Source of the DNA: Candidatus Omnitrophota bacterium
GTDB taxonomy: Bacteria; Omnitrophota; Gorgyraeia; Zapsychrales; JANLHA01
DNA: 20,791 nt
Direction of reading: 5' to 3'
Assembly: GCA_023247815.1 (NCBI GenBank)
Contig: JAHFFS010000005.1
Coordinates: 1 to 20,791, forward strand
In this document: positions 8,324 through 15,152 of the stretch, in pieces
How positions within the stretch are numbered: the stretch's first letter is position 1
Layout: every line of letters begins with the position of its first letter
Translations under genes and position numbers: made by a program
The notes under the pieces: model-generated
Told to the model about the DNA's origin: nothing
The model's database searches: none
The model's input: only the letters and a program-made list of their open reading frames with translations

Positions 8324-9532
8324 ATGGGATGTGCGGATATCTCACCAAGAAAAGCGACAAATTACCAAGTGGCGGAAAAAGCAGATATTGATTTTGCTAG
8401 AGAATCTAAGAATGTGGCTGGTGGTGTCAAATTTGGTGTGACAAAGCAAAATGAAGAAGATAGAAGGAATTGGTTAAAAAATCATAAGCCCCGCGTTTAC
8501 GAGAAAGTCATTCAATATGCCGACAAGGTCAAAAGAGGCGAGAGTATTGCCATCATTCAATTTCAATACAACTATACCTGCAATTTCAAATGCGAACACT
8601 GCTCCATCGACAAATTTTTTATGAGGCCGTCAGATGAAATCACCAGTGGTCGTAGATATTTTAAGATCGAGGATGTCAAAGAACTTTCCCGCCAAGCTGA
8701 TGAAATGGGGCTCGCGCATTTTGTTATCACCGGCGGCGAACCGCTCATCTTCCGGGATTATGATGAGTTGGTTGCTGCCATTGACCCGCAAAAATTTTAC
8801 CTTGTTTCCGATTCCAATGGATGGTTACTGGATTATGAAAGGGCTAAGCATTTGAAGGCCATCGGCATTGATAAAGTCCAGTTGAGCCTTGATGGACTTG
8901 ATCCGGAACAGCATGATACGTTCCGACGCGGGCCCGGTTCGCATGCCCGGGTGATGAGGGCGATCGATGCCTGTCAGGACGCCGGATTGCATGTCATTTT
9001 ATCGACGGTTATGTGGAGAGACCGAGTTCGGTCGCAGGAGTTTATTGATTATTTGGAGTTTGCCAAATCAAAAGGGGTAGGAACCTACGTCACCTATGCT
9101 AAACCAGTTGGAAATTATGAAGGAAGATTCGATGTCCTGGTGACAATCGAAGATACCAAATATATCATTGACCTTGAGAAAAAATATGACGTGTTTACCC
9201 ATCTGACACCGTCGTATGGTCTTGATTTAGGCTGTATCGCGGTCAAAAGGATTTTACCTGTGACGCGATATGGCGATGTGTTGCCGTGTCCGTACACCCA
9301 TGTTTCCATGGGGAACTTTTTCCAAGAGCCATTACAGGAGATTGTCAGTAGAAGCTTAAAAAATAAATGGTTCAGTTACGAACAAAAACATGAGTGCTTG
9401 TGCGGCGTTGACCGGACATTTATCAAAGACGTGGTCGCGAAGACCTATAATAGACCGGTCCCGGTTGCTCATACGGAAATATTTACCGAAGCGGATTACG
9501 CTGATTCGAAAAAATGTTGTTCGCATACGTAA
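8324..9532 (+). CDS. Radical SAM/SPASM-domain protein
   Basis: A 402-residue radical SAM enzyme. The [4Fe-4S]-SAM motif is Cys86-xxx-Cys90-xx-Cys93 (CNFKCEHC), followed by the GGEP-type segment VITGGEPL and the strand LSLDGLDPEQHD. The C-terminus carries cysteines in SPASM-like spacing (GCIAVKR, GDVLPCPY, CLCGVD and a terminal KKCCSHT), which suggests extra iron-sulfur clusters. ATG 8324 is chosen because AAGGGGG (8311-8317) sits 6 bases upstream; an upstream in-frame GTG at 8261 falls inside a hairpin loop. Known SPASM proteins modify peptides, alcohols of sugars (BtrN-type dehydrogenation) or protein partners. I see no precursor-peptide gene beside it, so a sugar or other small-molecule substrate is more likely here. 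It has its own promoter and leader, unlike its neighbours. Confidence 0.88.
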   Translation: MGCADISPRKATNYQVAEKADIDFARESKNVAGGVKFGVTKQNEEDRRNWLKNHKPRVYEKVIQYADKVKRGESIAIIQFQYNYTCNFKCEHCSIDKFFMRPSDEITSGRRYFKIEDVKELSRQADEMGLAHFVITGGEPLIFRDYDELVAAIDPQKFYLVSDSNGWLLDYERAKHLKAIGIDKVQLSLDGLDPEQHDTFRRGPGSHARVMRAIDACQDAGLHVILSTVMWRDRVRSQEFIDYLEFAKSKGVGTYVTYAKPVGNYEGRFDVLVTIEDTKYIIDLEKKYDVFTHLTPSYGLDLGCIAVKRILPVTRYGDVLPCPYTHVSMGNFFQEPLQEIVSRSLKNKWFSYEQKHECLCGVDRTFIKDVVAKTYNRPVPVAHTEIFTEADYADSKKCCSHT

Positions 9533-9569
9533 TCATCAAACAGTACTGAATTAAATAATTTTCAATCAG

Positions 9570-9609
9570 TGCCGTGTCACCTTGTTACAAAAAATTTGGT
9601 GACACGGCA
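9570..9609 (+). terminator. Perfect 12-bp inverted repeat between two genes
   Basis: TGCCGTGTCACC (9570-9581) pairs perfectly with GGTGACACGGCA (9598-9609) around a 16-base A/T-rich loop. It is followed by TTCTTATTACT, which is only moderately T-rich. It lies 37 bases after the radical SAM stop and 18 bases before the next start. It may end transcription or act as an RNA-stability or operator element. Terminator is the simplest reading, not a proven one. Confidence 0.5.
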
Positions 9610-9627
9610 TTCTTATTACTGCTGATT

Positions 9628-10560
9628 ATGAAACTGATTAGTCTTGTCTCTCCTTGCTATAATGAAGAAGAAAATATTCTGGAATTTTATCGGCAAGTCA
9701 AAGAGGTCTTTAAAAGACTCCCCCAATACCGATATGAACACATCTTTATTGATAATGCTTCGACAGATAAAACCGTTGATCTTTTAAAAGGAATCACCCA
9801 AAAAGATAAAAATATAAAAATCATTGTTAACTCGCGAAATTTTGGTCATTTGCGGTCTCCGTATTACGCCTTATTTCAGACCAAAGGTGACGCGGTCATT
9901 CTCATTGTTTCCGACCTGCAGGACCCGCCGTATTTGATCGAGGGATTGATTAAGAAGTGGGAAGAGGGGTTTCGGATTGTTAAAGCGGTCAAGACCAATT
10001 CTAAAGAAAGTCCGATCATGTTTTTAGTCAGAAAGGCATTTTATCTTTTCATCAGCAAACTGGCAGAAATTGAATTGACTAAAAATTTTAATGGGTTTGG
10101 ATTGTATGACCGATTGATCATCGACACGTTGAAGAAAATTGAAGACCCTTACCCTTATCTGCGGGGATTGATTTCTGATATAGGGTTTGAATCGGCGATC
10201 GTCAATTTCGAAAAACCGGTAAGAAAAAAAGGCATCACAAAAAATAATTTTTTTACGTTATATGATGTCGCGATGTTGGGCATAACCAATTATTCTAAAG
10301 TGCCGTTAAGGGCAGCTACTCTTTTAGGCTTTGGGATGTCTTTTTTAAGTTTTTTGGTGGCATTAGGTTACGTTATTTACAAAATCATTTTTTGGCAGGA
10401 GTTTCAGTTGGGGATGGCGCCGATGATAGTCGGTGTATTTTTTTTGGGGTCGTTGCAGCTTTTTTTTATCGGTGTTATTGGCGAATATCTTGGCAATATT
10501 TTTACCCAGGTTAAAAAGATGCCTTTGGTCATTGAAAAAGAGCGGATCAATTTTGATTAA
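9628..10560 (+). CDS. GT2 glycosyltransferase with C-terminal membrane anchor (GtrB/ArnC/DPM type)
   Basis: A 310-residue family 2 glycosyltransferase. The GT-A start is SLVSPCYNEEENI (5-17), with FIDNASTD (40-47) for the nucleotide and SDLQDPP (95-101) as the DxD-like metal motif. Two hydrophobic segments near residues 230-258 and 263-298 and the sequence GEYLGNIF match polyprenyl-phosphate sugar transferases such as GtrB, ArnC and YkcC. These move a sugar from a nucleotide donor to undecaprenyl phosphate at the inner membrane face. ATG 9628 aligns with family starts. The in-frame GTG at 9574 lies inside the hairpin, and no Shine-Dalgarno is visible before 9628. Likely role: loading the locus's modified sugar onto a lipid carrier. 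Confidence 0.88.
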   Translation: MKLISLVSPCYNEEENILEFYRQVKEVFKRLPQYRYEHIFIDNASTDKTVDLLKGITQKDKNIKIIVNSRNFGHLRSPYYALFQTKGDAVILIVSDLQDPPYLIEGLIKKWEEGFRIVKAVKTNSKESPIMFLVRKAFYLFISKLAEIELTKNFNGFGLYDRLIIDTLKKIEDPYPYLRGLISDIGFESAIVNFEKPVRKKGITKNNFFTLYDVAMLGITNYSKVPLRAATLLGFGMSFLSFLVALGYVIYKIIFWQEFQLGMAPMIVGVFFLGSLQLFFIGVIGEYLGNIFTQVKKMPLVIEKERINFD

Positions 10561-10597
10561 GTCGATAAACCAAGGGTAACCACAATAAGAGGTTTTC

Positions 10598-11374
10598 ATG
10601 AAGCTGGGATTGAAAAATAAAGTTGCGCTGGTGACCGGCAGTGGCCGGGGGATAGGGCAAGCCATTGCTTTGGGATTGGCACAAGAAGGCTGCAAGGTGA
10701 TTGTTGTTTCCCGCACGAAAAAGGATGTTGATTCGGTCATCAAGCAAATGGGGGGAGTCGGCAAGGGGCATAGGGGGATTGTATTGGATTTGGTAAAGCC
10801 GAGCGCTCCTTGGAAATTGATCCAAGCGATAAAGAAAAAAACCGGATTTCCGGATATTGTCGTCCATAATTTGGGAGGGGCGCTTGACATCCGTGATCCT
10901 TTTTGCTCGATGGCCGATTGGCGTAAGGTCTATCGTCTGAATTTTGAGGTCGCGGTTGAATTGAATTTGTATGTGTTGCCGGAGATGATCAAAAAGAAGT
11001 GGGGCCGGGTGATCCACATTTCTTCGATTGCCGGAATGGAAAATCAAGGGCCGGTTCCCTATTGTTCGATGAAAGCGGCGCTAACGGCTTATACGCGAAG
11101 CATGGGGGGAGTGGTGGCGCCAGAGGGTGTTGTGGTCTCAGCGATTTTACCTGGAGCCGTCTTTACCAAAGGCGGATATTGGGATATCACGGCCAAGACG
11201 CGTCCGGACCACGTCAATAAATTTCTAAGCGAACGCCAACGGATCGGCCGGTTGGGCCGTCCCGAGGAGATCGCGGATTTGGTTGTTTATTTGAGTTCGC
11301 AGCGAGCTTCTTTCAATACAGGGTCCATCATCCCCGTCGATGGCGGACAAGGGAGAGGATATTTTGGACAATAA
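10598..11374 (+). CDS. Short-chain dehydrogenase/reductase, FabG-like
   Basis: A 258-residue classical SDR. Cofactor loop TGSGRGIG (13-20) and the active-site set Ser142/Ser143, Tyr155-xxx-Lys159 (YCSMK) are intact. The usual NNAG is HNLGG here. The C-terminus IIPVDGGQGRGYF is the normal SDR ending. Charged residues after the second strand (VVSRTKK) suggest NADP(H). AAGAGG stands about 5 bases before ATG 10598. FabG-like enzymes reduce or oxidise carbonyls of acyl chains, sugars and many small molecules. Lying between a polyprenyl-phosphate glycosyltransferase and a transketolase, it probably reduces a keto-sugar or the product of the transketolase-like step. The 11-base overlap with the next gene indicates co-translation. 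Fatty-acid reduction is a less likely alternative. Confidence 0.86.
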   Translation: MKLGLKNKVALVTGSGRGIGQAIALGLAQEGCKVIVVSRTKKDVDSVIKQMGGVGKGHRGIVLDLVKPSAPWKLIQAIKKKTGFPDIVVHNLGGALDIRDPFCSMADWRKVYRLNFEVAVELNLYVLPEMIKKKWGRVIHISSIAGMENQGPVPYCSMKAALTAYTRSMGGVVAPEGVVVSAILPGAVFTKGGYWDITAKTRPDHVNKFLSERQRIGRLGRPEEIADLVVYLSSQRASFNTGSIIPVDGGQGRGYFGQ

Positions 11375-12152
11375 AAATTTGAATAAGGATCTGCGAAGAA
11401 AGATCATTGAAGTCAATTATCGCGGCCGGGAAGGGCATATCCCCAGTGCTTTTTCTATCATCGATATCATTTCCCATCTTTATGCGAAGATCCTTAAAGT
11501 TGATCCAAAGAACCCGAAGTGGGACGCCCGCGACTATTTCATTTTAAGCAAGGGGCATGGCTGCACGGCCCTTTACGTGGTTTTGGCAAGGCATGGATTT
11601 ATCACTGAGGAGGATTTGAAACATAAGTCAAGCGAGCATGGCATTCTGGGGGGGCATCCGGACAATACGAAAGTCCCGGGAGTCGAGGCCTCAACCGGAT
11701 CGCTCGGACATGGGATAGGGACGGCCTTAGGGCTGGCGGTGGGGTTACGGATTCAGGAAAAAAACAACAGGGTTTTTTGTATGATTGGCGATGGAGAAAG
11801 CAACGAAGGAACGGTTTGGGAGTGCGCCTTGGTTGGGTCAAATCTCAATTTGGGTAATCTCTGTGTCATTGTTGATAACAATGGTTCAGCTGCGCAAATC
11901 TTGCCGGTAAAAAATATGGAAGAGAAATGGCGTTCATTTGGTTGGCAGGTCTTTACGATCGATGGGCACAATCAATCTGAGATTGAAGATGTTTTTCGGA
12001 AATTGGATTTTGTTTCAAACGGTCAACCGAAGGTCATCATTGCCAACACCTTGAAGGGGAAGGGTGTCAGTTTCATGGAAGGGCATGGGATTTGGCACGC
12101 TAAGATCCCCAATGAAGCGGAATTTCAACAAGCGATTAAGGAATTGAGCTAA
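11364..12152 (+). CDS. Transketolase, N-terminal (ThDP-binding) subunit
   Basis: About 262 residues covering the N-terminal third of a transketolase. Visible are GREGHIPSAFSIIDI, SKGHGCTALY, the glycine-rich GSLGHGIGTALGLAVG, and the ThDP/Mg motif GDGESNEG followed by VDNNG. The PYR and C-terminal parts are on the next gene, as in split transketolases. I prefer TTG 11364 because GGGAGAGG (11351-11358) sits just upstream. An ATG at 11340, with no ribosome site, would add eight residues. The gene overlaps the SDR and shares one base with its partner, so all three are likely made together. Transketolases move a two-carbon ketol unit between sugars. In this setting it may act on a locus-specific sugar or an acceptor other than pentose phosphates; that is inference. 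Confidence 0.88.
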   Translation: MDNKNLNKDLRRKIIEVNYRGREGHIPSAFSIIDIISHLYAKILKVDPKNPKWDARDYFILSKGHGCTALYVVLARHGFITEEDLKHKSSEHGILGGHPDNTKVPGVEASTGSLGHGIGTALGLAVGLRIQEKNNRVFCMIGDGESNEGTVWECALVGSNLNLGNLCVIVDNNGSAAQILPVKNMEEKWRSFGWQVFTIDGHNQSEIEDVFRKLDFVSNGQPKVIIANTLKGKGVSFMEGHGIWHAKIPNEAEFQQAIKELS

Positions 12153-13072
12153 TGGCCCTGCGTAATTCGTTTACGGAAGTTCTTCATAAGATCGGAAAAG
12201 AAGATCCGAATTTGGTCGTCTTAGTTGGGGACATCAGTCATTATCGGATGCTTGCCTTTAACAAAGATTGTCCTGGTCGGTATTTCAATGTCGGGATTTG
12301 TGAGCCGACCATTGTCAATATGGCCGCAGGTATTTCCAAATCCGGACTTTTTCCCGTCGTGCATACCATCTCCCCGTTTATTGTTGAACGTTCGTTTGAA
12401 CAGATCAAGTTGGATTTTTGTTATCAGGGGTTTGGCGGAAACATCATGACCGCGGGAAGTGCCTTTGATTACGCCTATTTAGGCTGCACGCACCACTGTT
12501 ACAGTGATTTCGCGTTGCTGAAGACCCTTCCCAATACCCAGTTGCTTTATCCATCTTCTGATTCGGAGTTTGAGAAATTGTTTCGTCAAACCTATCGAAA
12601 CAATCAATTGACTTTTAGTCGTTTGCCGTTGAGCGAACACGGATTTAAATTTTATCCAGATGAAATTGAGTTTGGTAAAGGGATCAGGATGCAGGAAGGC
12701 AAAGATCTCACCATCATCGCGGTGGGCACACAGTTGAAATCGGCCTTAGAGGCCATTCCAGAATTGAAAACAATGGGGATCAGTGTTGAGTTGATCTATC
12801 TGCATACTGTCAAACCGATCGATAGTGATTTGATTTACGCGAGTTTGAAGAAAACAAGCCGATGTTTGGTGATTGAAGAGCATGGGGTTTACGGCGGCGT
12901 TTATGACGATGTGTTGAGATTGTCGACGGGACTGTCAGTGCAATACGCCTCGATCGCGATTCCCAATCAATTCATCCGTGAATATGGGACATATGAACTG
13001 CATTGCCAGCGTTTGGGGTTGACAAAGGAAGGCGTTGTTAACAAGGTCAAACAAGAGCTTTTTCGAGATTGA
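12152..13072 (+). CDS. Transketolase, C-terminal (PYR plus C-domain) subunit
   Basis: A 306-residue partner of the preceding gene. It contains the pyrimidine-binding domain with the glutamate needed for ThDP activation in FNVGICEPTIVNMAAGIS, the following GSAFDYAYLGCTHHCYSDFALL, and the C-terminal domain with LIYLHTVKPID and VIEEHGVYGG. Length matches split transketolase C-subunits and DXS-like halves. Its ATG shares a base with the upstream stop (TAATG), so the two subunits are probably produced together as a heteromer. AAGGA lies about 10 bases upstream. Fold and pairing are clear. The donor and acceptor sugars are not, since split transketolases occur both in central metabolism and in surface-sugar or antibiotic clusters. 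Confidence 0.88.
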   Translation: MALRNSFTEVLHKIGKEDPNLVVLVGDISHYRMLAFNKDCPGRYFNVGICEPTIVNMAAGISKSGLFPVVHTISPFIVERSFEQIKLDFCYQGFGGNIMTAGSAFDYAYLGCTHHCYSDFALLKTLPNTQLLYPSSDSEFEKLFRQTYRNNQLTFSRLPLSEHGFKFYPDEIEFGKGIRMQEGKDLTIIAVGTQLKSALEAIPELKTMGISVELIYLHTVKPIDSDLIYASLKKTSRCLVIEEHGVYGGVYDDVLRLSTGLSVQYASIAIPNQFIREYGTYELHCQRLGLTKEGVVNKVKQELFRD

Positions 13073-13791
13073 TGGATACGTCTCGATCCCTATCGGTCAT
13101 CATCCCGGCCTTGAATGAAGAGCAGAATATCGCAAAGGCTGTTGCGGCCGCAACAAAATGTTTGCAAGAGAGCCGATTGGATTATGAGATCTTGGTATGC
13201 AATGATGGGAGCACCGACCGGACCGGAGAGATTTTAGATTCTCTGGCGCGTCATGATTCGCGCGTTCGTGTTTTTCATCACGCTCAGAATAAGGGGATTG
13301 GGGCTGCCAGCCGAGAAGGGATCAGGCTCGCCAGTAAAGAATATGTCACCTGGTTTGCCGGAGACAATTCGATTGCAGAGAAAACGTTTATGAATATCAT
13401 TCAAGCCACGGGATCAGCGGACCTGGTCGTTGCGTATATGTCTAACAATCATGAACGGTCTTTTTTGCGTCGAAATCTTTCGATTTTTTTGACGAAAGTT
13501 TTAAATACGTTATTTCACCTACGGCTTAAATACTACAACGGCCCATCGATTTATAAACTTTCCTTGGTCAGAAGTGTCAAAGTTTTCGCTGATCGCTACG
13601 ATTATTTTTTGGAGTTATTGATCCGTTGTCTGAAATTGGGGGTTTCGTATGAAGAAATCCCTTTTGCTAATAAAAATGATAACGCGGCTAACTCCAAAGC
13701 CATAAGGTTTAATAATCTTAAATGTATGGTCAATACCATCCTGCATTTGATGATGGATGTCTACGTGAAAAAGAATCCGTCGGGAAAATGA
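13072..13791 (+). CDS. GT2 glycosyltransferase, DPM1-like, without clear membrane anchor
   Basis: A 239-residue family 2 glycosyltransferase. The opening SVIIPALNEEQNI, the nucleotide motif CNDGSTDRTGEIL and the NKGIGAASREGIRLA segment are typical of dolichyl/polyprenyl-phosphate sugar synthases. The metal site appears as AGDNS in place of the usual DAD/DGD. The protein ends where membrane-anchored relatives continue into TM helices. The weakly hydrophobic stretch near residue 135 is not a convincing anchor. ATG 13072 overlaps the transketolase stop (TGATGG). The downstream membrane protein overlaps by ATGA, so the small membrane proteins that follow may provide the membrane contact. Probable job: transfer of a second sugar to lipid carrier or growing glycan. 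Confidence 0.83.
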   Translation: MDTSRSLSVIIPALNEEQNIAKAVAAATKCLQESRLDYEILVCNDGSTDRTGEILDSLARHDSRVRVFHHAQNKGIGAASREGIRLASKEYVTWFAGDNSIAEKTFMNIIQATGSADLVVAYMSNNHERSFLRRNLSIFLTKVLNTLFHLRLKYYNGPSIYKLSLVRSVKVFADRYDYFLELLIRCLKLGVSYEEIPFANKNDNAANSKAIRFNNLKCMVNTILHLMMDVYVKKNPSGK

Positions 13792-14303
13792 TTGATCTCA
13801 TTGCCATTTCTTTTTGCTTTTTCCTTGCGGTCGTGTGTCATCTGGTTTATTGCCGTTGGAGCGCAGATAAAACACTCAAGGTCTTACAATTTTTTTTTCT
13901 GGCGGCGGTTTTTTTTATTGGGTCCCGTCTGCTGGCTCATAGCCTCGCACCGCTGTTTCCCGTTGATTCATTTTGGCGATGGAAACTTCCCTTAACTTCC
14001 GAAGTATTTTATGTATTGCTCATTCCTTTTTATTTGAATTTTTACGCCTCAGAGATCATTGATAGCCTTTCCCGTTCGGCGATGATGGTGATCAGGGACG
14101 AAGAAGGTATCACGTTTGTGGATTTGGTTAAACGGCTTGCCGACCGGTCGTTTGTGATGGCACGCTTTGAGGAATTGTTAGCTCAGGGAATCATAGAAGA
14201 GAACAATGGGGGTTACCGACTCTCCAAGCGGGGAGTGGTCTGTTGTCAGGTATTTAAATTTTATGAGTTGATGTTTGGGAAAATGCGGAAGGACCGTTTA
14301 TGA
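13788..14303 (+). CDS. Membrane protein with three TM helices and winged-helix-like C-terminus (A)
   Basis: A 171-residue protein I do not recognise. Three hydrophobic segments (about 4-22, 30-51, 71-92) are followed by a soluble tail. In the tail, residues 107-160 look like a winged helix: helix TFVDLVKRLA, helix FVMARFEELLAQG, then IIEENNGGYRLSKRG as a possible wing, then a final helix. ATG 13788 overlaps the glycosyltransferase stop (ATGA), and the next gene overlaps its own stop the same way, implying tight coupling. The following gene has the same layout, so the two probably work as a pair. The tail could bind DNA or only protein partners. Function unknown; glycan transport, glycosyltransferase anchoring or membrane-linked regulation are all open. 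Confidence 0.75.
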   Translation: MIDLIAISFCFFLAVVCHLVYCRWSADKTLKVLQFFFLAAVFFIGSRLLAHSLAPLFPVDSFWRWKLPLTSEVFYVLLIPFYLNFYASEIIDSLSRSAMMVIRDEEGITFVDLVKRLADRSFVMARFEELLAQGIIEENNGGYRLSKRGVVCCQVFKFYELMFGKMRKDRL

Positions 14304-14842
14304 CCGTTTCCTGTGATCAGGCCATTGTGTTCACAGCGTTTGCAGGGTTTATCTGTTATCTGATTGTGCAGCTTACCATTTTTCGTTTTATATCATCGAG
14401 ACGGATCATAAAGGGACTGCTGTTCATATTTTTTCTGGGTGCAGTTGTGGATATCACAGCAGGAGTCTATGTTTTTTTTGTTTTAGATCTTAAAAATTCT
14501 TTTGGTCTGCCAATGCTGTTATTGCTGCTGATCTGTTCCTTAGGTATTTATGGATTGCTCTGTTTTCTTTATGTCCTGTATATCTATGGTCCGTATGAAT
14601 CGTCCATCAGGATTCGCATTCTCAGAGAATTTACGGATGTTTATCCCAAAGGACTCAAGCGGGAAGAACTTTTGCGAAATTACAATGATGAAAAAATTTT
14701 GCGGACGCGTTTAGACCGACTGGTCGGTTCGGGGGACATTGTTAATCGAGAGGGGCGTCTGTGGATAGGATCGCAACGCAGCATTTTCCTGATGATGGAA
14801 CGCATAGCCCAGTTTCTGCGAAGGGTGATTAGGATGGGGTGA
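14300..14842 (+). CDS. Membrane protein with three TM helices and winged-helix-like C-terminus (B)
   Basis: A 180-residue protein without a family I can name. It repeats the layout of its upstream neighbour: hydrophobic segments near 8-30, 36-62 and 67-96, then a basic cytoplasmic-looking tail. Within the tail, residues 102-160 form a winged-helix-like pattern (IRIRILREF, LKREELLRNY, ILRTRLDRLVGSGDIVNREGRLWIG). Sequence identity with protein A is low by eye, but the positions of helices and of the short wing agree. ATG 14300 overlaps the stop of protein A. It is the last gene of the glycan locus: the tRNA promoter begins 33 bases downstream, and I see no hairpin terminator in between. Confidence 0.75.
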   Translation: MTVSCDQAIVFTAFAGFICYLIVQLTIFRFISSRRIIKGLLFIFFLGAVVDITAGVYVFFVLDLKNSFGLPMLLLLLICSLGIYGLLCFLYVLYIYGPYESSIRIRILREFTDVYPKGLKREELLRNYNDEKILRTRLDRLVGSGDIVNREGRLWIGSQRSIFLMMERIAQFLRRVIRMG

Positions 14843-14875
14843 TCCTATTTTGAGACGAGAAGCGAAAGAAAAATC

Positions 14876-14904
14876 TTTACAAAGCGAATTTTCGGTATTA
14901 AGAT
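14876..14904 (+). promoter_or_regulatory. sigma70-type promoter of tRNA-Asp
   Basis: TTTACA (14876-14881) and TAAGAT (14899-14904) are separated by exactly 17 bases. Transcription would start near 14911, about 16 bases before the mature tRNA. Position and spacing make this one of the clearest promoters in the window. Confidence 0.75.
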
Positions 14905-14926
14905 AACCCGCTTTAGCTAGGATTTT

Positions 14927-15004
14927 GGGCCCGTGGTGTAGTTTGGTTAACATATCTGATTGTCGATCAGAAGATCGCGAGTTCAAATCTCGTCGGGCCC
15001 GCCA
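14927..15004 (+). tRNA. tRNA-Asp (anticodon GTC)
   Basis: A full cloverleaf can be drawn. Acceptor GGGCCCG pairs with CGGGCCC (14994-15000). The D stem is GTGT/ACAT. The anticodon stem TCTGA/TCAGA encloses loop TTGTCGA with anticodon GTC. The T stem is GCGAG/CTCGT with loop TTCAAAT. The discriminator is G15001 and CCA is encoded at 15002-15004; the total is 78 bases. G73 and anticodon GTC agree with aspartate identity. The gene stands alone between its own promoter and terminator. Confidence 0.95.
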
Positions 15005-15008
15005 TCTT

Positions 15009-15035
15009 AAGGCCCCTCAACTGGGGGGCTTTTTT
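15009..15035 (+). terminator. Rho-independent terminator after tRNA-Asp
   Basis: GCCCC (15012-15016) pairs with GGGGC (15025-15029). A G-T wobble and A-T pairs extend the stem on the outside, an eight-base loop lies inside, and the 3' side runs into six Ts. It lies five bases after the CCA end of the tRNA. Confidence 0.85.
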
Positions 15036-15051
15036 ATTTATTAAGCATCTA

Positions 15052-15080
15052 TTGATAAGTTTCCAAATTAAATTACTATA
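15052..15080 (+). promoter_or_regulatory. Possible promoter for the CmcI-type methyltransferase
   Basis: TTGATA (15052-15057) is followed after 17 bases by ACTATA (15075-15080) in an A/T-rich stretch between the tRNA terminator and the next gene. A promoter is expected here because the tRNA unit is terminated upstream, but the -10 match is only moderate and other A/T-rich choices exist. Confidence 0.35.
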
Positions 15081-15152
15081 TTTGTTAAAGATAAGATAAA
15101 GAGTATTTCGCAAAAGCAGGTTTCTAGGAGCAGCTTGTAGAGAGGATTTATT

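Noticed and set aside
9574..9627. Upstream GTG start for the membrane-anchored GT2
   Set aside because: It begins inside the left arm of the 12-bp hairpin; the family pattern begins at MKLISLVSPCYNEEEN from 9628.
10363..11047. Overlapping minus-strand frames of 175 and 166 codons
   Set aside because: They lie opposite the GT2 end and the SDR, whose motifs are intact; proline- and serine-rich shadow composition.
13722..13787. Longer start for membrane protein A
   Set aside because: It would overlap the GT2 by 70 bases without a ribosome site; ATG 13788 gives the coupled ATGA overlap and begins directly with the first TM helix.
14927..15152. tRNA-Asp as an integration site for the following methyltransferase region
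   Set aside because: I looked for a second copy of the tRNA 3' end in the window and saw none, and there is no integrase gene.
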